A stretch of DNA of 64,000 nt, from NCBI GenBank assembly GCA_016800925.1, contig JABCPU010000038.1:1-64000 (forward strand), written 5' to 3'. The DNA comes from Suillus spraguei (lineage: Eukaryota > Basidiomycota > Agaricomycetes > Boletales > Suillaceae). Position 1 is the first letter of the stretch, and every line of letters begins with the position of its first letter. Under the pieces are notes generated by a model. It did not search any database. It saw only the letters and a program-made list of their open reading frames with translations, and was not told the DNA's origin. This document shows, one piece after another, positions 45,771 through 56,927 of this stretch. The position numbers were made by a program, and so were the translations under genes.

Positions 45771-47750
45771 ATGAGCAACCTCATATCCTGTGTATCATGG
45801 TAACTAATCCCCATCCCGCACACTCCAGATATCTAACCCGAATACTAGGGTAAAACGCGGCGTTTCAGCCCATCAGCCTCCAGATACGTCTCGATGATAA
45901 GGAACTGGAGCGCGTCAGTGCACTCGCACACATCGAGCTTGAGGATGCGCGGATAGAGCTCGAGCGTGCGCATAATGCTGCTAAAATTATGGGCAAGGGC
46001 GCGGAAGGTGCTGAGGCAGATGATGCGGATGAAGATGGTGATGATGATGCATGGGTCGAGTGCGTGATTTTGTTTTTGCTCGGTGATGTTTGCTGATGAT
46101 ATTATAAGCGAGGAGAATGCGTCGATGGAGGTGGATGGAGATGTACAGGTTATGGCGCCTGAAAAGGAAGATGATCTTGCGCAGTATAATTTGGATGAAT
46201 ATGACGAGGACGATGTCAAAGAAGATGGTATATCTGCGGACACTGCCTATTCATTGATGCTAATATTTCGCAGGCATGGGTCCATTCAGCAATATTAAAG
46301 GACTTACATTCTATAGAGATAACCAGGATGATCCATACATCACACTCAAAGACGTGCGGTTGCTTTGCCTCTCTTTTATTCGCATCTAACACTATACAGG
46401 ATGCTGAAGATGACGAGCGTTCAGATCTCGAGATCCTCCCAACAGACAACCTCCTGGTCACCGCAAAAACCGAAGACGACGTCTCCCAACTCGAGATCTA
46501 CGTCTACGACGAATCCCAAGACAACCTCTACGTCCACCACGACCTCATGCTCCCCAACTTCCCCTCTGCCTCGAATGGCTAGACTTCCCACCCGCATCCT
46601 CAGAAATGCAAACCGACACCCCACCAAAATTCGGGAACTACATCGCAGTCGGTACGCTCGATCCTGAAATCGAAATATGGTCACTAGACGTCATGGAAAG
46701 CATGTACCCTGACATGATCCTCGGCAGACCTGATAAAACAGCCGCACATGTACCTGTGCCAGCGGGCACAGGTAAAAAGAAGCGTAAAAAGACAAAACAC
46801 CGACCTTCATCAGACAAATATCACGTTGACGCCGTCCTCGGGCTCTCATGGAACCGCACGCATCGACACATGCTAGCAAGCGCATCCGCGGATCGTACGG
46901 TGAAGCTATGGGATTTGTCTCGTCCGATCGTGGATGGGGAGGGTGCGATAAGGAGCTTTGGAGTGCACAAAGATAAAGTGCAAGCCGTACAATGGAACGA
47001 GAAGGAACCAACGGTGCTTTTGTCTGGAAGCTATGATAGGACGGTTCGGGTGTTTGATTCTAGGGCGCCAGATACAGGTGTTGGGGCTGTGCTTGGTGCT
47101 GATGTCGAGGCTTTGCGATGGGATCCCTGGGAAACGCATGCGTTTTATGTGAGTGTCAATCTTGATTCGTTGTCAGATGTTTGGATCGTTGATGGACTTG
47201 TAGGTCTCGTTAGAAAATGGTCTCGTACTTAACTTTGATGCTCGGGCGCTTCCTACGGATATGAAATCCCCCTCACCTGCACGGTTTACGCTCTCTGCTC
47301 ATGATGGTGCCGTATCGGCTCTTGACGTAAACCCATTGCTGCGAGGTTGTATATGCACGGGAGGGACGGATAAACTCGTCAAAGTGTGGAACGTAGAGCA
47401 GACCGCTGGAGGCAAGCCTGTTGTCAGTATGGTTGCGTCGAGGGATATGGAAGTGGTCAGTATTTCATTTGATTCTGTTATCGCAATCAACATCATATAC
47501 TGATTCGCGATTTTAGGGCAAAGTCTTCTCAGCGGTGTTTTCGCCAGACGATCCCCTTACGATCGCTGCAGCAGGCTCTAAGGCAAAACTACAGATATGG
47601 GACGTTGGCGCCAACTCGGGCGCACGGAGAGCATTCGCCTCAAAGCTGAGCGAAGCCGGGCGCGTTCTGAAGGAAAAAGAAGGCGGAGGGTTAGTAGGCC
47701 TCGTCAACGATGACGAAACAAGCGAAGACGAAGGGGACGAGGACGACTGA
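45771..47750 (+). CDS. PWP1: Periodic tryptophan protein 1 homologue (WD40, ribosome biogenesis)
   Basis: Seven exons: 45771-45799, 45849-46059, 46109-46227, 46274-46353, 46400-47148, 47204-47455, 47517-47750. The product starts MSNLISCVSW, has an acidic stretch (ADDADEDGDDDAW), FSNIKGLTFYRDN.DPYITL and DNLLVTAKTEDDVSQLEIYV, then WD repeats (LSWNRTHRHMLASASADRTV; VQWNEKEPTVLLSGSYDRTV; GTDKLVKVWNVE; AKLQIWDVG) and an acidic tail ending DEGDEDD. Pwp1 is a nucleolar factor for 25S rRNA maturation. Single bases are missing relative to the expected frame near 45886, 45894 and 46565, the last in a C-run; because the gene is essential these look like sequence errors. Converges on eIF3j with 189 bp between stops. 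Confidence 0.9.
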
Positions 47751-47939
47751 GCTTTGATATACTAGCTCATACTAAAAAGACAAAAATCTACTCAGACGTA
47801 ATATGGTAGATGCGCAGATACTACTATTCTACATGAAATCATCTTGGTTTGTACCAAAATCATCCAGCGCTTCATCATACACCCCCGTATCAAATCTAGG
47901 ACCGATCAGCGATCGTGGCGACCGTTATAGACGATACAC

Positions 47940-48819
47940 TCACTTATTCGCGACTTTTGCCGAGCCTAGGACAGGCTTCACAGCAGCTTTAACTTTCTTC
48001 TTCCCGCTCGTCTTATCTCTCTGCTCTCTCTGCTTCTCATTAGCAAGTGTCGTAAGCCCACTCGCGGCTTTCCTGATCTCCACGTCCTTTAAAGGCTGAC
48101 AGAGCTCTCGGACATGATGCTCCACGAATGACGCGTACAGTGGCTTGTTCTGATGTCGCTTAATGACGAACTCGATTATTCTTGTTGAAAAATCCTGAAA
48201 ATCTTCTTTTGTGCGGGGATTAGAGGAGATCAGTGCGTCTAGCTCGGATGAAGTGCCTGGGCGCGGAGAGATCAGCTCAAAACGCTCAAACACAAAGCCT
48301 AAATTCAACTCCAAGCCTAAGACACACCTCCGAGACCAGCAGCCCCAAAAAGCGCAGCAGCATTATCCAAATCAGCTTTAATCTCCCGCTCCCTATCCAA
48401 CCTCGCTTTCTCGCGCGGATCAAGGACAGAGTCTTCGTCATATTCCACATCATCATCATCCCCTCGCGCAGCTTTCGCAGCTTCTTTCTCTGCTATCTTT
48501 TGTTTCACTGTGCCCTTCTTTTTTGGGGGTGCTACGGGTGCTGCTGCTGGTTTATCGTCGTCATCCGAGGATTCATCTGAGGATGCATCCCAGTCGCTCT
48601 AGTAAGATCAGTGAGGTGAATAAGGGAGGAAATGGTAGTGACATACTGCTGGAGATGATTCTTCTTCGTCTTCACCCTCCCATTTACTCTTTACGGGTTT
48701 CTTAGTCGCGATCGATCGCGCAGCAGGAGCAGGAGCATCGTCGGATTCTGTGCTTGATCGTGGTGAGCGTTGTGGAAGATATGATGAAACAAATTCATGT
48801 GTTTACCCCAGTCTGACAT
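47940..48819 (-). CDS. HCR1: Eukaryotic translation initiation factor 3 subunit j
   Basis: Four exons: 48819-48807, 48752-48647, 48598-48328, 48256-47940. The product begins MSDWG, continues with an acidic N-terminus (ESDDAPAP; KSKWEGEDEEESSP; SDWDASSDESSDDDDKP), a Lys/Glu-rich helical middle (KQKIAEKEAAKAARG), and the conserved C-terminus (NPRTKEDFQDFSTRIIEFV, HQNKPLYASFVEHHVREL, KDVEIRKAASGLTTLANEK). The length of about 235 residues fits the family. eIF3j helps 40S recruitment and recycling. The 13-nt first exon needs one more G to keep frame, in a GGGG run at the donor, another possible sequence error. Introns 48-71 bp. Confidence 0.9.
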
Positions 48820-51363
48820 GGCTATGTGGTATCGACTGTCCCTTGCGGGTAGCGCTGTGGTACAAGTGTGTCGTGGTCTAAGATACAGCAAGTGTTAACA
48901 GTTAAGATCAAAATGTTAGGTCACGTGGCTAAAATTTGACGTAAGTATGAAGCAGCTCGATTGGTTTCTGCAATTCAATTGGACCCTGTACTTCAGGTAT
49001 CCGCTCTCCTCACTTCCCTATCGCCTCAGCAGATCCAATCCCGAGTATCAAACATGTCGTTCAAGCATCTAAGCACGCACGCTGGATCACACATATGCAC
49101 GGAAGGTAGCAGTAATATTTTCCTCGTGCGTATATAACCAATCTCACTACACCATTAAAATACATTTATAGCATGGAACGTGTGTAGGGTAACTGTCAAA
49201 CCCCAAGTTAGACTGGAGAGGGTACAGAAGTGCGATAAGGATAGGGCTATCTCCGACTCATTGGCTGTCAGTGGAAGAACTTACCGAGCTACTGCGATCC
49301 TTCCTGCTTCCGACAATGATAACAGTTTTGCTAAGATTACCTCCCATACCTCCTAGATCGTGTTTGCGTATATCGGGCACCCCTCCATTCTTCAGCGGGA
49401 TATTTTCGGTGACTTTGAGTGATGAAAATCGATGTTCGCTTCTTGGTTCACACCTCGGAAAAGTGTATTCTTCTCGATTTCTCTGATAGACTTATTCGGT
49501 TAATGAATGCAGGCACAGGCTATGCTCATTTCGGCTACAAACGCGCTGAATCTAGTTCGAACAAGTTGACTGCTCCCGCAAAGTTGTATTTAAGTACCGC
49601 TGATATTCTCACCGCATCTCCAGCACATGGTGGAATTGTTTTGGTTGTGTACGTTGAGAATGGCAAGTGATTGATATCGTACTGATTATCCATCTCTCAC
49701 AATCAGCACCAAGCATCAGGGGCTCGTCTCTCATGCATGGCGAAACGTGAATTGTAAGGCTGCTCATAGTCCTACTCTTCATGGCAAGTGAGGTATTCAG
49801 GTGTTCTCTTGCAAAGCCTAATGACAAGGTTGCGGACAAGCCAGGGCTCAAGCCCGCTGTTGATAGTCAAAAGGGCCTCGCCTCTCCCCGCGCCCGGTTC
49901 ACTTTGTCCGGTTATTGCAAAGGATGGAATCACATGCGTCTTCATAATATACCTAGAATGGAGTGTGGAGGGTAGGGTACCTTACGCTCATATTCCTGCT
50001 TCACTTGGTTTAGGAAGTCTGCACGATCACATGATGCCAGTTTATACTTACCCAGTCAGGTCTTAGTCATCTTGCATCCACTCTTCCGAGCATTGCCGCA
50101 TAGGTGCTTTTTTCTGATACAACACTTTTTGTATCACGGCTTCTGTTCTATTGATGCTGAATGCTTCATAATCTGTCTCTCCTGCCTCGCTCGTAGTTTC
50201 TTGCCAGTTACTGTTCCCAGCCTACTGCAACTTGTCGAGAACTTCTCTATGTTTATTAGAGAGCAATATGCAATCATAGCGCATGTCCATGTGGGTCGTG
50301 TAATGTCCAACCATCGTAAGGATCATATTCGTGATATGGTGCGCGTGCATGTTTGTAATGCCAAGTGTATGTCTAATCTAGTTGTTTCTAAATATATTTA
50401 TATAGGCGCCCCGACGGTAAAAAGGAGTGGAAAATAGATTACCCTGATAACTGTAGAGAGGGGGCGAAGATGAGGCACAAAACAAATTAGGTGATGTGGG
50501 ACCCTCGTTCAAGTCTGATATATCGGCCTTCTAAGCTACCGTGACCGGTCATGATGGTGGGATGAAGCAAAATAACAAGGATCGAGGATGGTGGACAGGA
50601 TGAGCGGTAGGAGAAGACAAGACTTGTGTGGATATGGGTGTGTTGGAATGCAGTTCAGGTGAGGGGGGTTGAGAGCTCAGGCCTCACTGGTGTTGAAGCA
50701 TTCAATGGCAGTTCGACATTTCAATATACGCCCAAGACCTTCAGCCCAAACGCGAGTCGCGCGAATAACGAGTGACCTTGAGCCGGACGAACGAGAAAGG
50801 GCCTCCAGTCCAGCACAGACTGACATTTACCTAGTTCGAGAGTCCTTTCACAGCACTGTAATTTTCCGCCTCCTTTCCTTCAATTTATTTATATAACTTA
50901 ATTTCATTAGGAAACTCTACACCTAGGGTTCGAGTGCTTGATAGACGGCATGTCATTTAGAGAACCCTCTCCCACTGAAGCAGGTGTTCGGGAGGAGTGA
51001 ATTCAAGTCGCACATGTGGAAGGCGTGGCTGTGTTTGCAGAAGGGTTGACAGAACAGTAAGTTTAAAATCGACTAGACCTCCTCCCATAGGTATCGGGGA
51101 TTCATTAACCGTACAAGTTTACTAACACATCGACGTACAGCTTCCTGCGGGTCATGATCCGACAAAACCCTCTTCCCACTAATGTGGGAGTTGGGGATCC
51201 GAACATTATGATAGGGTTTAAACTCGTCAGCCGTTTTCCCGGTTTTCAAGTATAGGATCGGGCGCCTGAAGCTATAGCACGTAGTATAAAGGTACTAGTG
51301 CTCGGATGTCCGGAAAGTAATACCAAGTAACATCCCGACTGAGCTCGTGTATCTCTACTCACC
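48820..51363. other. Gene-poor region
   Basis: Only short frames (for example 49419-49670 and 50072-50437, both +) with nothing recognisable. 50970-51190 holds a twice-repeated CCCTCTYCCCACT motif. 51190-51420 is duplicated at 54640-54870 (5' flank of the HET genes). Confidence 0.45.
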
Positions 51364-51424
51364 GTAAGTCCAGACAGCTCGAAAGTCCTATGGGTCTCTG
51401 AGTTTCATTTGATGCTTTCAACAG
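51364..51424 (+). other. Intron in the 5' leader of the HET gene
   Basis: GTAAGT donor at 51364 and TTTCAACAG acceptor ending at 51424, 11 bp before the ATG at 51436. The same pair is conserved in the duplicate (54810-54870), with diverged sequence between, which supports a real intron. Confidence 0.65.
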
Positions 51425-51435
51425 GACTAGCCAGG

Positions 51436-53559
51436 ATGCGCTGGCAGCTCCCAGTCACGCGAAATGAAACCATCACTTGCTACGATGACTTGCGCAAGCC
51501 AAAAACGCACGGTACAGAGCAGAGATATGTCAGCCCTACCACTGGGGTCTGTCGAAAGCTCGTCGTGCAAGCCGTCACTCCCCTCGGTAAATCCGAAGTT
51601 GCCATCAGCGACCACATCAACCAGGCAAGCAGAACCGCCATATGGCTGACAGACAATTCTCCCTTTCGAGGGTGGAACATTTTTAAATGGATTGTCTTAT
51701 GGTCGTGGTTCACATCGCTGCTTACTGTGAAGCTCTCCTGGTCAGTTGGCTCCGTGCTCGCACAGATTTTCGCTTCCACCGACATAATGGATGACATTGG
51801 GGAGGATAAGGAAGTGTATGACACTGGGTACTACAAACCGTATGCTCGCCGGTTCCGTGGTCAGCTATGGGCAGCTCGTTCACCTATGGAATATTCTTCG
51901 CGCACTATCGAGGAAGGCGAGATGGACGTCCCTACACATACCCTTCATCCTCGACTTCTTATTATTCGCGACCCGGTCCAAAATGAATGGGTCCCGTGTG
52001 CAGATTGCGATATCATCATCCATACCAAATTCATCGCCATCTCTTACCGTGCCATTGATGCCTACACTCAAGGCCCAGATCAGGAGTCGGAGAAGGCTCA
52101 GTTCATAGAGGAGGTTCGTGCAGCAGTACTCGGACAGAAATGCGATGCGTATTGGCTCGACTTGGAGTGTTTAGGAGATACGCCGTCAGAGAAGAACATG
52201 GATTTGTACTGCATGGCAGATGTCTACCGTGGAGCAGAGGTGACCATGATCATGCTCGGAAAATCTGCGCTTGGGGAAAACGAATGCTGGAGAGGATGGG
52301 GAGAGCGGGTATGGACTATGCCCGAAGCGCTGCTGAGCCCTCGCCTTTGCTACAAGTTCCGAGACCGGGAGGCCGTTATGCCTTTGTCGTTGTTTGAGCT
52401 GGCCAAACTGGCCTATACAAACTACGATATTGAACAGGCTATCGTCAACGCATACAGCGGAAAGAATCCCCTTGAGAGGTTGGAGCGCTTGACACTGTTA
52501 AAAGCAGCTATATGGCGGCGCGGTACGGCGGCTTTAGCACCTGGTGTTACTCCTCCCCCGCGAAATCTGGATATGATTGGCGAGAAGTCCATCACCAGTG
52601 AAGCGTGCAAGGCTGAGCGTGTGTATGCGCTGATGGGCTTTTTTGAGCACCGGATTCAACCAAACCACTCGGAAGACGATTTGCATGCTCTTGCGAGGCT
52701 GTCAATGGCCAACGACAACGACCGTATTGCTGAGCGCATGATATCTATGCTGCCCTCGACCATAACCAAGACTGCGTGCTGGTACTCTGACGACGATATT
52801 TACCGCGCCAACCTTAGGGATATTCTACCGGTGATCCAGGTCGCTGGTGTCACGGAGAATGGAGCTCTTGTGGTTGATGGGTGTCGAGCGGCAGCCATCA
52901 GATGGAAAGATTTCCCGGAGGTTGCGTTTGCCACCACAGATTCGTTGAGGAGGAACATTATCGGTTTCGTTCCGTATCTCTCGTGGCCAACTCTTATCAT
53001 CGGGCTAGGTATTATTGCGACCAGCAGCCGAGTGGGAGGCATTACGCTTGTTGTGATCGGAATCGTGCTCCTCTTCATTTCCCCTCGGCTGTTCGTTTTT
53101 CATCAGTCTGGGCGTATCACCCGCGCACAACCATGGTTCATTGGAGTGAAAGGGGTCATCAGCATCACAGATGTAGAGAGGCACTTGTATGGTGCTGCTA
53201 GGGGACACTTCCCAAGAATGTCTTTGACGCCGAGTGGATCACAGTTTTCGGTTCCCGAACGAAGCACAGAGCGAGGAGGTTCACTCAAACAATACGACGA
53301 TGCAAAACTAGCGGATAGTGGACAAGATGCAGGACACATCTATACGCTCATCGACACATGCTCCTCGACGATGTACTATTTTCGTGCAGAGCGACCGCCA
53401 ACTGTGTGTATATTTGTCGGACGGGAGGGAGGGCTTGGGAGGTTTGTGCTGTGCTCGGAGAGGTGTGATATCAACGAGCTGCATAAGGAGAGCGTATTGA
53501 GGATGCCGACGAAAATCAGTGAGAAAATGGAGGCGTGTGAATGGATTGCGCTTGGATGA
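51436..53559 (+). CDS. HET-domain-like protein with two C-terminal membrane helices
   Basis: Single coding exon, 707 residues, start chosen just after the leader intron. Residues about 175-330 resemble the HET (heterokaryon incompatibility) domain: LHPRLLIIRD, KFIAISYRAID, AYWLDLECLGD, MADVYRGAEVTMIMLG and RVWTMPEALLSPRL. A helical middle follows (KAERVYALMGFFEHRI; LSMANDNDRI), then two hydrophobic spans (LSWPTLIIGLGIIATSS and VGGITLVVIGIVLLFIS), and a conserved tail (TLIDTCSSTMYYFRAERPPT, GREGGLGRFVLCSE). HET domains trigger cell death in allorecognition; membrane-anchored basidiomycete versions are common but uncharacterised. A truncated tandem copy follows. Confidence 0.85.
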   Translation: MRWQLPVTRNETITCYDDLRKPKTHGTEQRYVSPTTGVCRKLVVQAVTPLGKSEVAISDHINQASRTAIWLTDNSPFRGWNIFKWIVLWSWFTSLLTVKLSWSVGSVLAQIFASTDIMDDIGEDKEVYDTGYYKPYARRFRGQLWAARSPMEYSSRTIEEGEMDVPTHTLHPRLLIIRDPVQNEWVPCADCDIIIHTKFIAISYRAIDAYTQGPDQESEKAQFIEEVRAAVLGQKCDAYWLDLECLGDTPSEKNMDLYCMADVYRGAEVTMIMLGKSALGENECWRGWGERVWTMPEALLSPRLCYKFRDREAVMPLSLFELAKLAYTNYDIEQAIVNAYSGKNPLERLERLTLLKAAIWRRGTAALAPGVTPPPRNLDMIGEKSITSEACKAERVYALMGFFEHRIQPNHSEDDLHALARLSMANDNDRIAERMISMLPSTITKTACWYSDDDIYRANLRDILPVIQVAGVTENGALVVDGCRAAAIRWKDFPEVAFATTDSLRRNIIGFVPYLSWPTLIIGLGIIATSSRVGGITLVVIGIVLLFISPRLFVFHQSGRITRAQPWFIGVKGVISITDVERHLYGAARGHFPRMSLTPSGSQFSVPERSTERGGSLKQYDDAKLADSGQDAGHIYTLIDTCSSTMYYFRAERPPTVCIFVGREGGLGRFVLCSERCDINELHKESVLRMPTKISEKMEACEWIALG

Positions 53560-54640
53560 GATTGTTTTGCTAGTCACTTTGAACATGTACTTTACTTGTC
53601 AATGATATCAGAAACCTGGCATCTGACTCTAGCACCAAATCCCGAATCCGCCACTACTTATAGTGGAGATTATATTATGGATATTAAGTAGACCAAGGCT
53701 ATCCAAATGCTCCTCCCACCCTGCGACAGATTTGTTCTGTAGCTAACTGTACCAAGTCCACCCCTACCAATAATCTCGCCCCACAGTACTTCCAAGCCTT
53801 GCTCCATGAGTGACGCCAAATAAGCCACAGATAAGATCTCACACTCTAGAATTTACAAAGGACAGACATATCAAACATCGGAATACCCACGAGGGTACCG
53901 GAGTGGCGTGCATGTCGGTTCGTCTGCTAGAGATAGAGGTGCGTGCGTGTGGCGAGGACTGCGAAGACCATGAACTGGAAACTGTACGTGAGTATATCAT
54001 TAGTAGTAATATTTGCAGCAGGATGTGGAGGTGCATAAGCATGCAATATGGCGTTGCCGACAGATGACGGCTTTCAGAATCTCTGGACTACTGACGACTC
54101 AGACCGTGGGAGTCAGGAACGACTTTTCCGCTGTGCCAGCCTAGTGACTGTACACAGCGCAGCTGCAACACCAACCCCACTGATGGGCAAAGGATCCAAT
54201 CATAGCTAGTCTCTCAGCCACTCCTAGGCCTCAGACATGCCACCCGATAACGCTGAGTATTACCTTTTGAATTGGATGTCAGTTGAGGTTGCTGACTTTG
54301 ACACGCGCAGTCTACGGTTGCCTCCATAGTAAGCACAGAACCGTTCAATCACAGAACGAACGGCCAAATTTGAAATTTGAGCGTGCGCTCGAGGTAGATT
54401 TGAATACAAGCTAATTTCAAAAATTTCTGCACTCACTTTATTTTTAGAGCTGTTCTGCACGGCCAAGGAAGCATGGCAAAGTGCCCTTTGGGTATAATTG
54501 CCCATGAACTTGTAGCTCCAAGCCACTAGTCTTCAAATACGATCCTCATCTCCCTATCAACTGATGCTGCGGTGACGCCCAAAATTTAAGCTATCCCACT
54601 TTAAGCTGCCTGCCTGACCCTCTTTCCACTAGCATCACAG
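53560..54640. other. Spacer between the HET gene and its duplicate
   Basis: No gene. 53760-53850 and 54180-54240 show no repeats that I can name. Confidence 0.4.
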
Positions 54641-54881
54641 TCAGGGTCCACCCGAACCTTATGGTAGGGTATAAATTCGTCAGCTGTTCCCCGGCATTCA
54701 AGCATAAGTTCCGAGGTCTGAAGCTATGGCCCGCGTAATACAAAGGTACTAGTGCTTGAGTGTCGCTGTAATACCAGGTAACACCTTTACTCGTGTATGT
54801 CTGTTCACCGTGAGTCCAGACAATTCGAAAGTCCTGTGGGTTTCTAATATTCATCTGACGCTTTCAACAGGACAGGCTAGG

Positions 54882-55672
54882 ATGTACCAGCAGCTCCCAG
54901 TCACGCGAGATGAAACCATCACTTGCTATAATGACACGGGCAAGCCAAAAACGCACGGTCTAGAGCAAAGATATGTATCGAACAGGCTATCGTCAACGCA
55001 TACAGCGGAAAGGACCCGCTTGAGAGACTGGAGCGCCTGACACTCTTGGAATCAGCTATATGGCGATACGGTACGGCAGATCTAGCACCTGGTGTTACTC
55101 CTCCACTACCAAAGCTGGATACAATGAGCAAAAACTCTATCGCCAGTGGGGCGTACAAGGCTCAGCGTGTGTATGTGCTTATGAGCTTTTTTGAGCACCG
55201 AATTCAGCCAAGCCGTTCAGAGGACGAGTTGCACGCTCTTGCGAGGTTGTCAATGGCCAATGATAATGATCGTATCGTTGAGCGCATGGTATCCATGTTG
55301 CCCTCGACCATCACCAAGACGGCATGCTGGTACTCTGACGACGATATTTACCGCGCCAACCTTTGGGATATTCTACCGGAGATCCAGGTCGCTGGTATCA
55401 CAAAGAATGGAGCTCTTGTGGTTGATGGGTGTCGGGTGGCAGCCATCAGATGGAAAGATTTCCCGGAGATTACATTTGTGACCACAGATTCATTGAGAAG
55501 GAGCATTATCGGTGTCCTTCCATACCTCTCGTGGCCAATTCTTATCATTGGGCTGGGTATTGTAATGACCAGCAGCCGAGTGGGAGGCATCACGCTCATC
55601 ATAATCGGAATCATGCTCCTCATTCTTTCCCCTTGGATGTTCATTTTCCACCATTCTGAACGTATCATCCGC
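54882..55672 (+). pseudogene. Tandem duplicate of the HET gene, HET domain deleted
   Basis: The first ~30 codons (MYQQLPVTRDETITCYND) match the intact gene, then sequence jumps at about 54972 to the equivalent of 52428: about 900 bp, holding the whole HET domain, are missing. The frame after the junction differs from the start. The remaining part (DIEQAIVNAY-equivalent, YVLMSFFEHRI, both membrane helices) is open from 55046 on; homology ends near 55672, where hAT-like repeats begin, so the conserved tail is lost too. Confidence 0.88.
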
Positions 55673-55675
55673 ATA

Positions 55676-55870
55676 GTGCTGCCGCAGTCCGGTCCCGAAC
55701 CATGGTTCGAACCTGAACCCATCCAGACTGGACCAGTGGTTCGGTCACAGGTTTGGTCTCTCTCCTGGACCGAACCCCCTAACAGGTTCGGGGTTCGATG
55801 TCGTCACTGAAAAATGCGGACCGGTTCGGACGCGTCCGAACCGGTCCGAACCTGCACCATGTGCACAATT
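55676..55870. repeat. GGTTCGGACC-rich palindromic repeat, hAT-like end
   Basis: Repeated GGTTCGG/CCGAACC words, including a perfect 26-bp palindrome at 55820-55845 (half-site ACCGGTTCGGACG) and a GAACCATGGTTC palindrome near 55697-55708. This resembles subterminal repeats of hAT transposons but is a different family from 32022. It interrupts the duplicated HET gene. The other end was not found. Confidence 0.6.
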
Positions 55871-56413
55871 CCAGCTGCGTGTTTTTCGTGAGGCTTCCTG
55901 TCAGTTTAAGTAGTGCGCTCACCAACTTCTGTTCCTTCTCTTCTTTTGACAGTAGCATTCCCCACATTGCACAAGCAACAAGGGTACTTTTTTCAGCTAT
56001 GCAACGACTCGAAGCACCGGTACTATGTTCACCGTCTCTCATGTTTGATAAGTTGCTAACTTCTAATGTTTTTTCATTCAGAATATACCTACTACTGTGG
56101 TGATTCCTGGGTTTTCCACCAAGTTTGCGCAATGGATTGTCATTTTGGAACTTGAAGGTGCGCAACATTTTTTTATTTAGTTTGAGATATATATATTCAC
56201 TTGTGGTATAGGTTCAACATTTGCACTCCCTGCTGTAACTATGTTCGAGTCGTCTGCACCAGCCCATTGTCCTGACAGTTCGTTGAAAAGCGCTGAAGAG
56301 ATGGAGTGGATACACGACCCAGATGATGACACTACCATCCTCCCTCCCCCTCCTCCATCCAAAGGCACTCTCAATTCATTCATTCGTCGTTCAGGCCGCG
56401 CTGTCAAGCCTAC
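55871..56413 (+). other. Unassigned sequence interrupted by Gypsy copy 2
   Basis: An open frame from 56241 (MFESSAPAHCPDSS..., then DPDDDTTILPPPPP and RRSGRAVKP) runs into the LTR at 56414. A plausible intron (about 56159-56211, GTGCGC..TATAG) precedes it. It could be the N-terminus of the transposase of the surrounding hAT-like element or a host exon. Not recognised. Confidence 0.35.
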
Positions 56414-56889
56414 TGTTACGAACTGGGGTGGCGTTACCAGCGACAGTGAAAAGACACAGGCGGTCTGCTGGGAGTTCTTACAATGTTCAAGAGAGAACAA
56501 GGTGAAAGTACAAGGAACGTGTTCCTGAGTACGATCAAGGGTTCAGCCTCAAAGACAAGTCTAAGAGGTATCCGCGAGAATAGAGGCTAAGGCTAAGGAG
56601 TGCTTAGACTTAGAGACGATTCAAGACGACTTAGGTTGGAGACCTAAGCGAAGGAGATTCCAGGTAAAACCCAGTAAGATTAAAGTAGGGAATCTACTAC
56701 AAGTACACTGTGCTTAAATAGGCCAATATGTGCGCACAGACCAAGAGAGGACGTGAGAACGTAAGTGCGTATCCAAAGGAGGAAGGCAACTATAGTACAG
56801 ATGCGTTGAGCATATGAGTCAGAGTCATGTTATGTAATATACAAGGTAAATGAAGTAGAAAATGAATAGGGGCACGTACGATTGTAACA
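56414..56889 (-). repeat. 3' LTR of Gypsy copy 2
   Basis: TGTTAC...GTAACA, 476 bp; polypurine tract at 56890-56902 next to it. Confidence 0.96.
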
Positions 56890-56927
56890 TTACCCCCTCT
56901 TTACATGTAAAATCACCGACTTTTACT

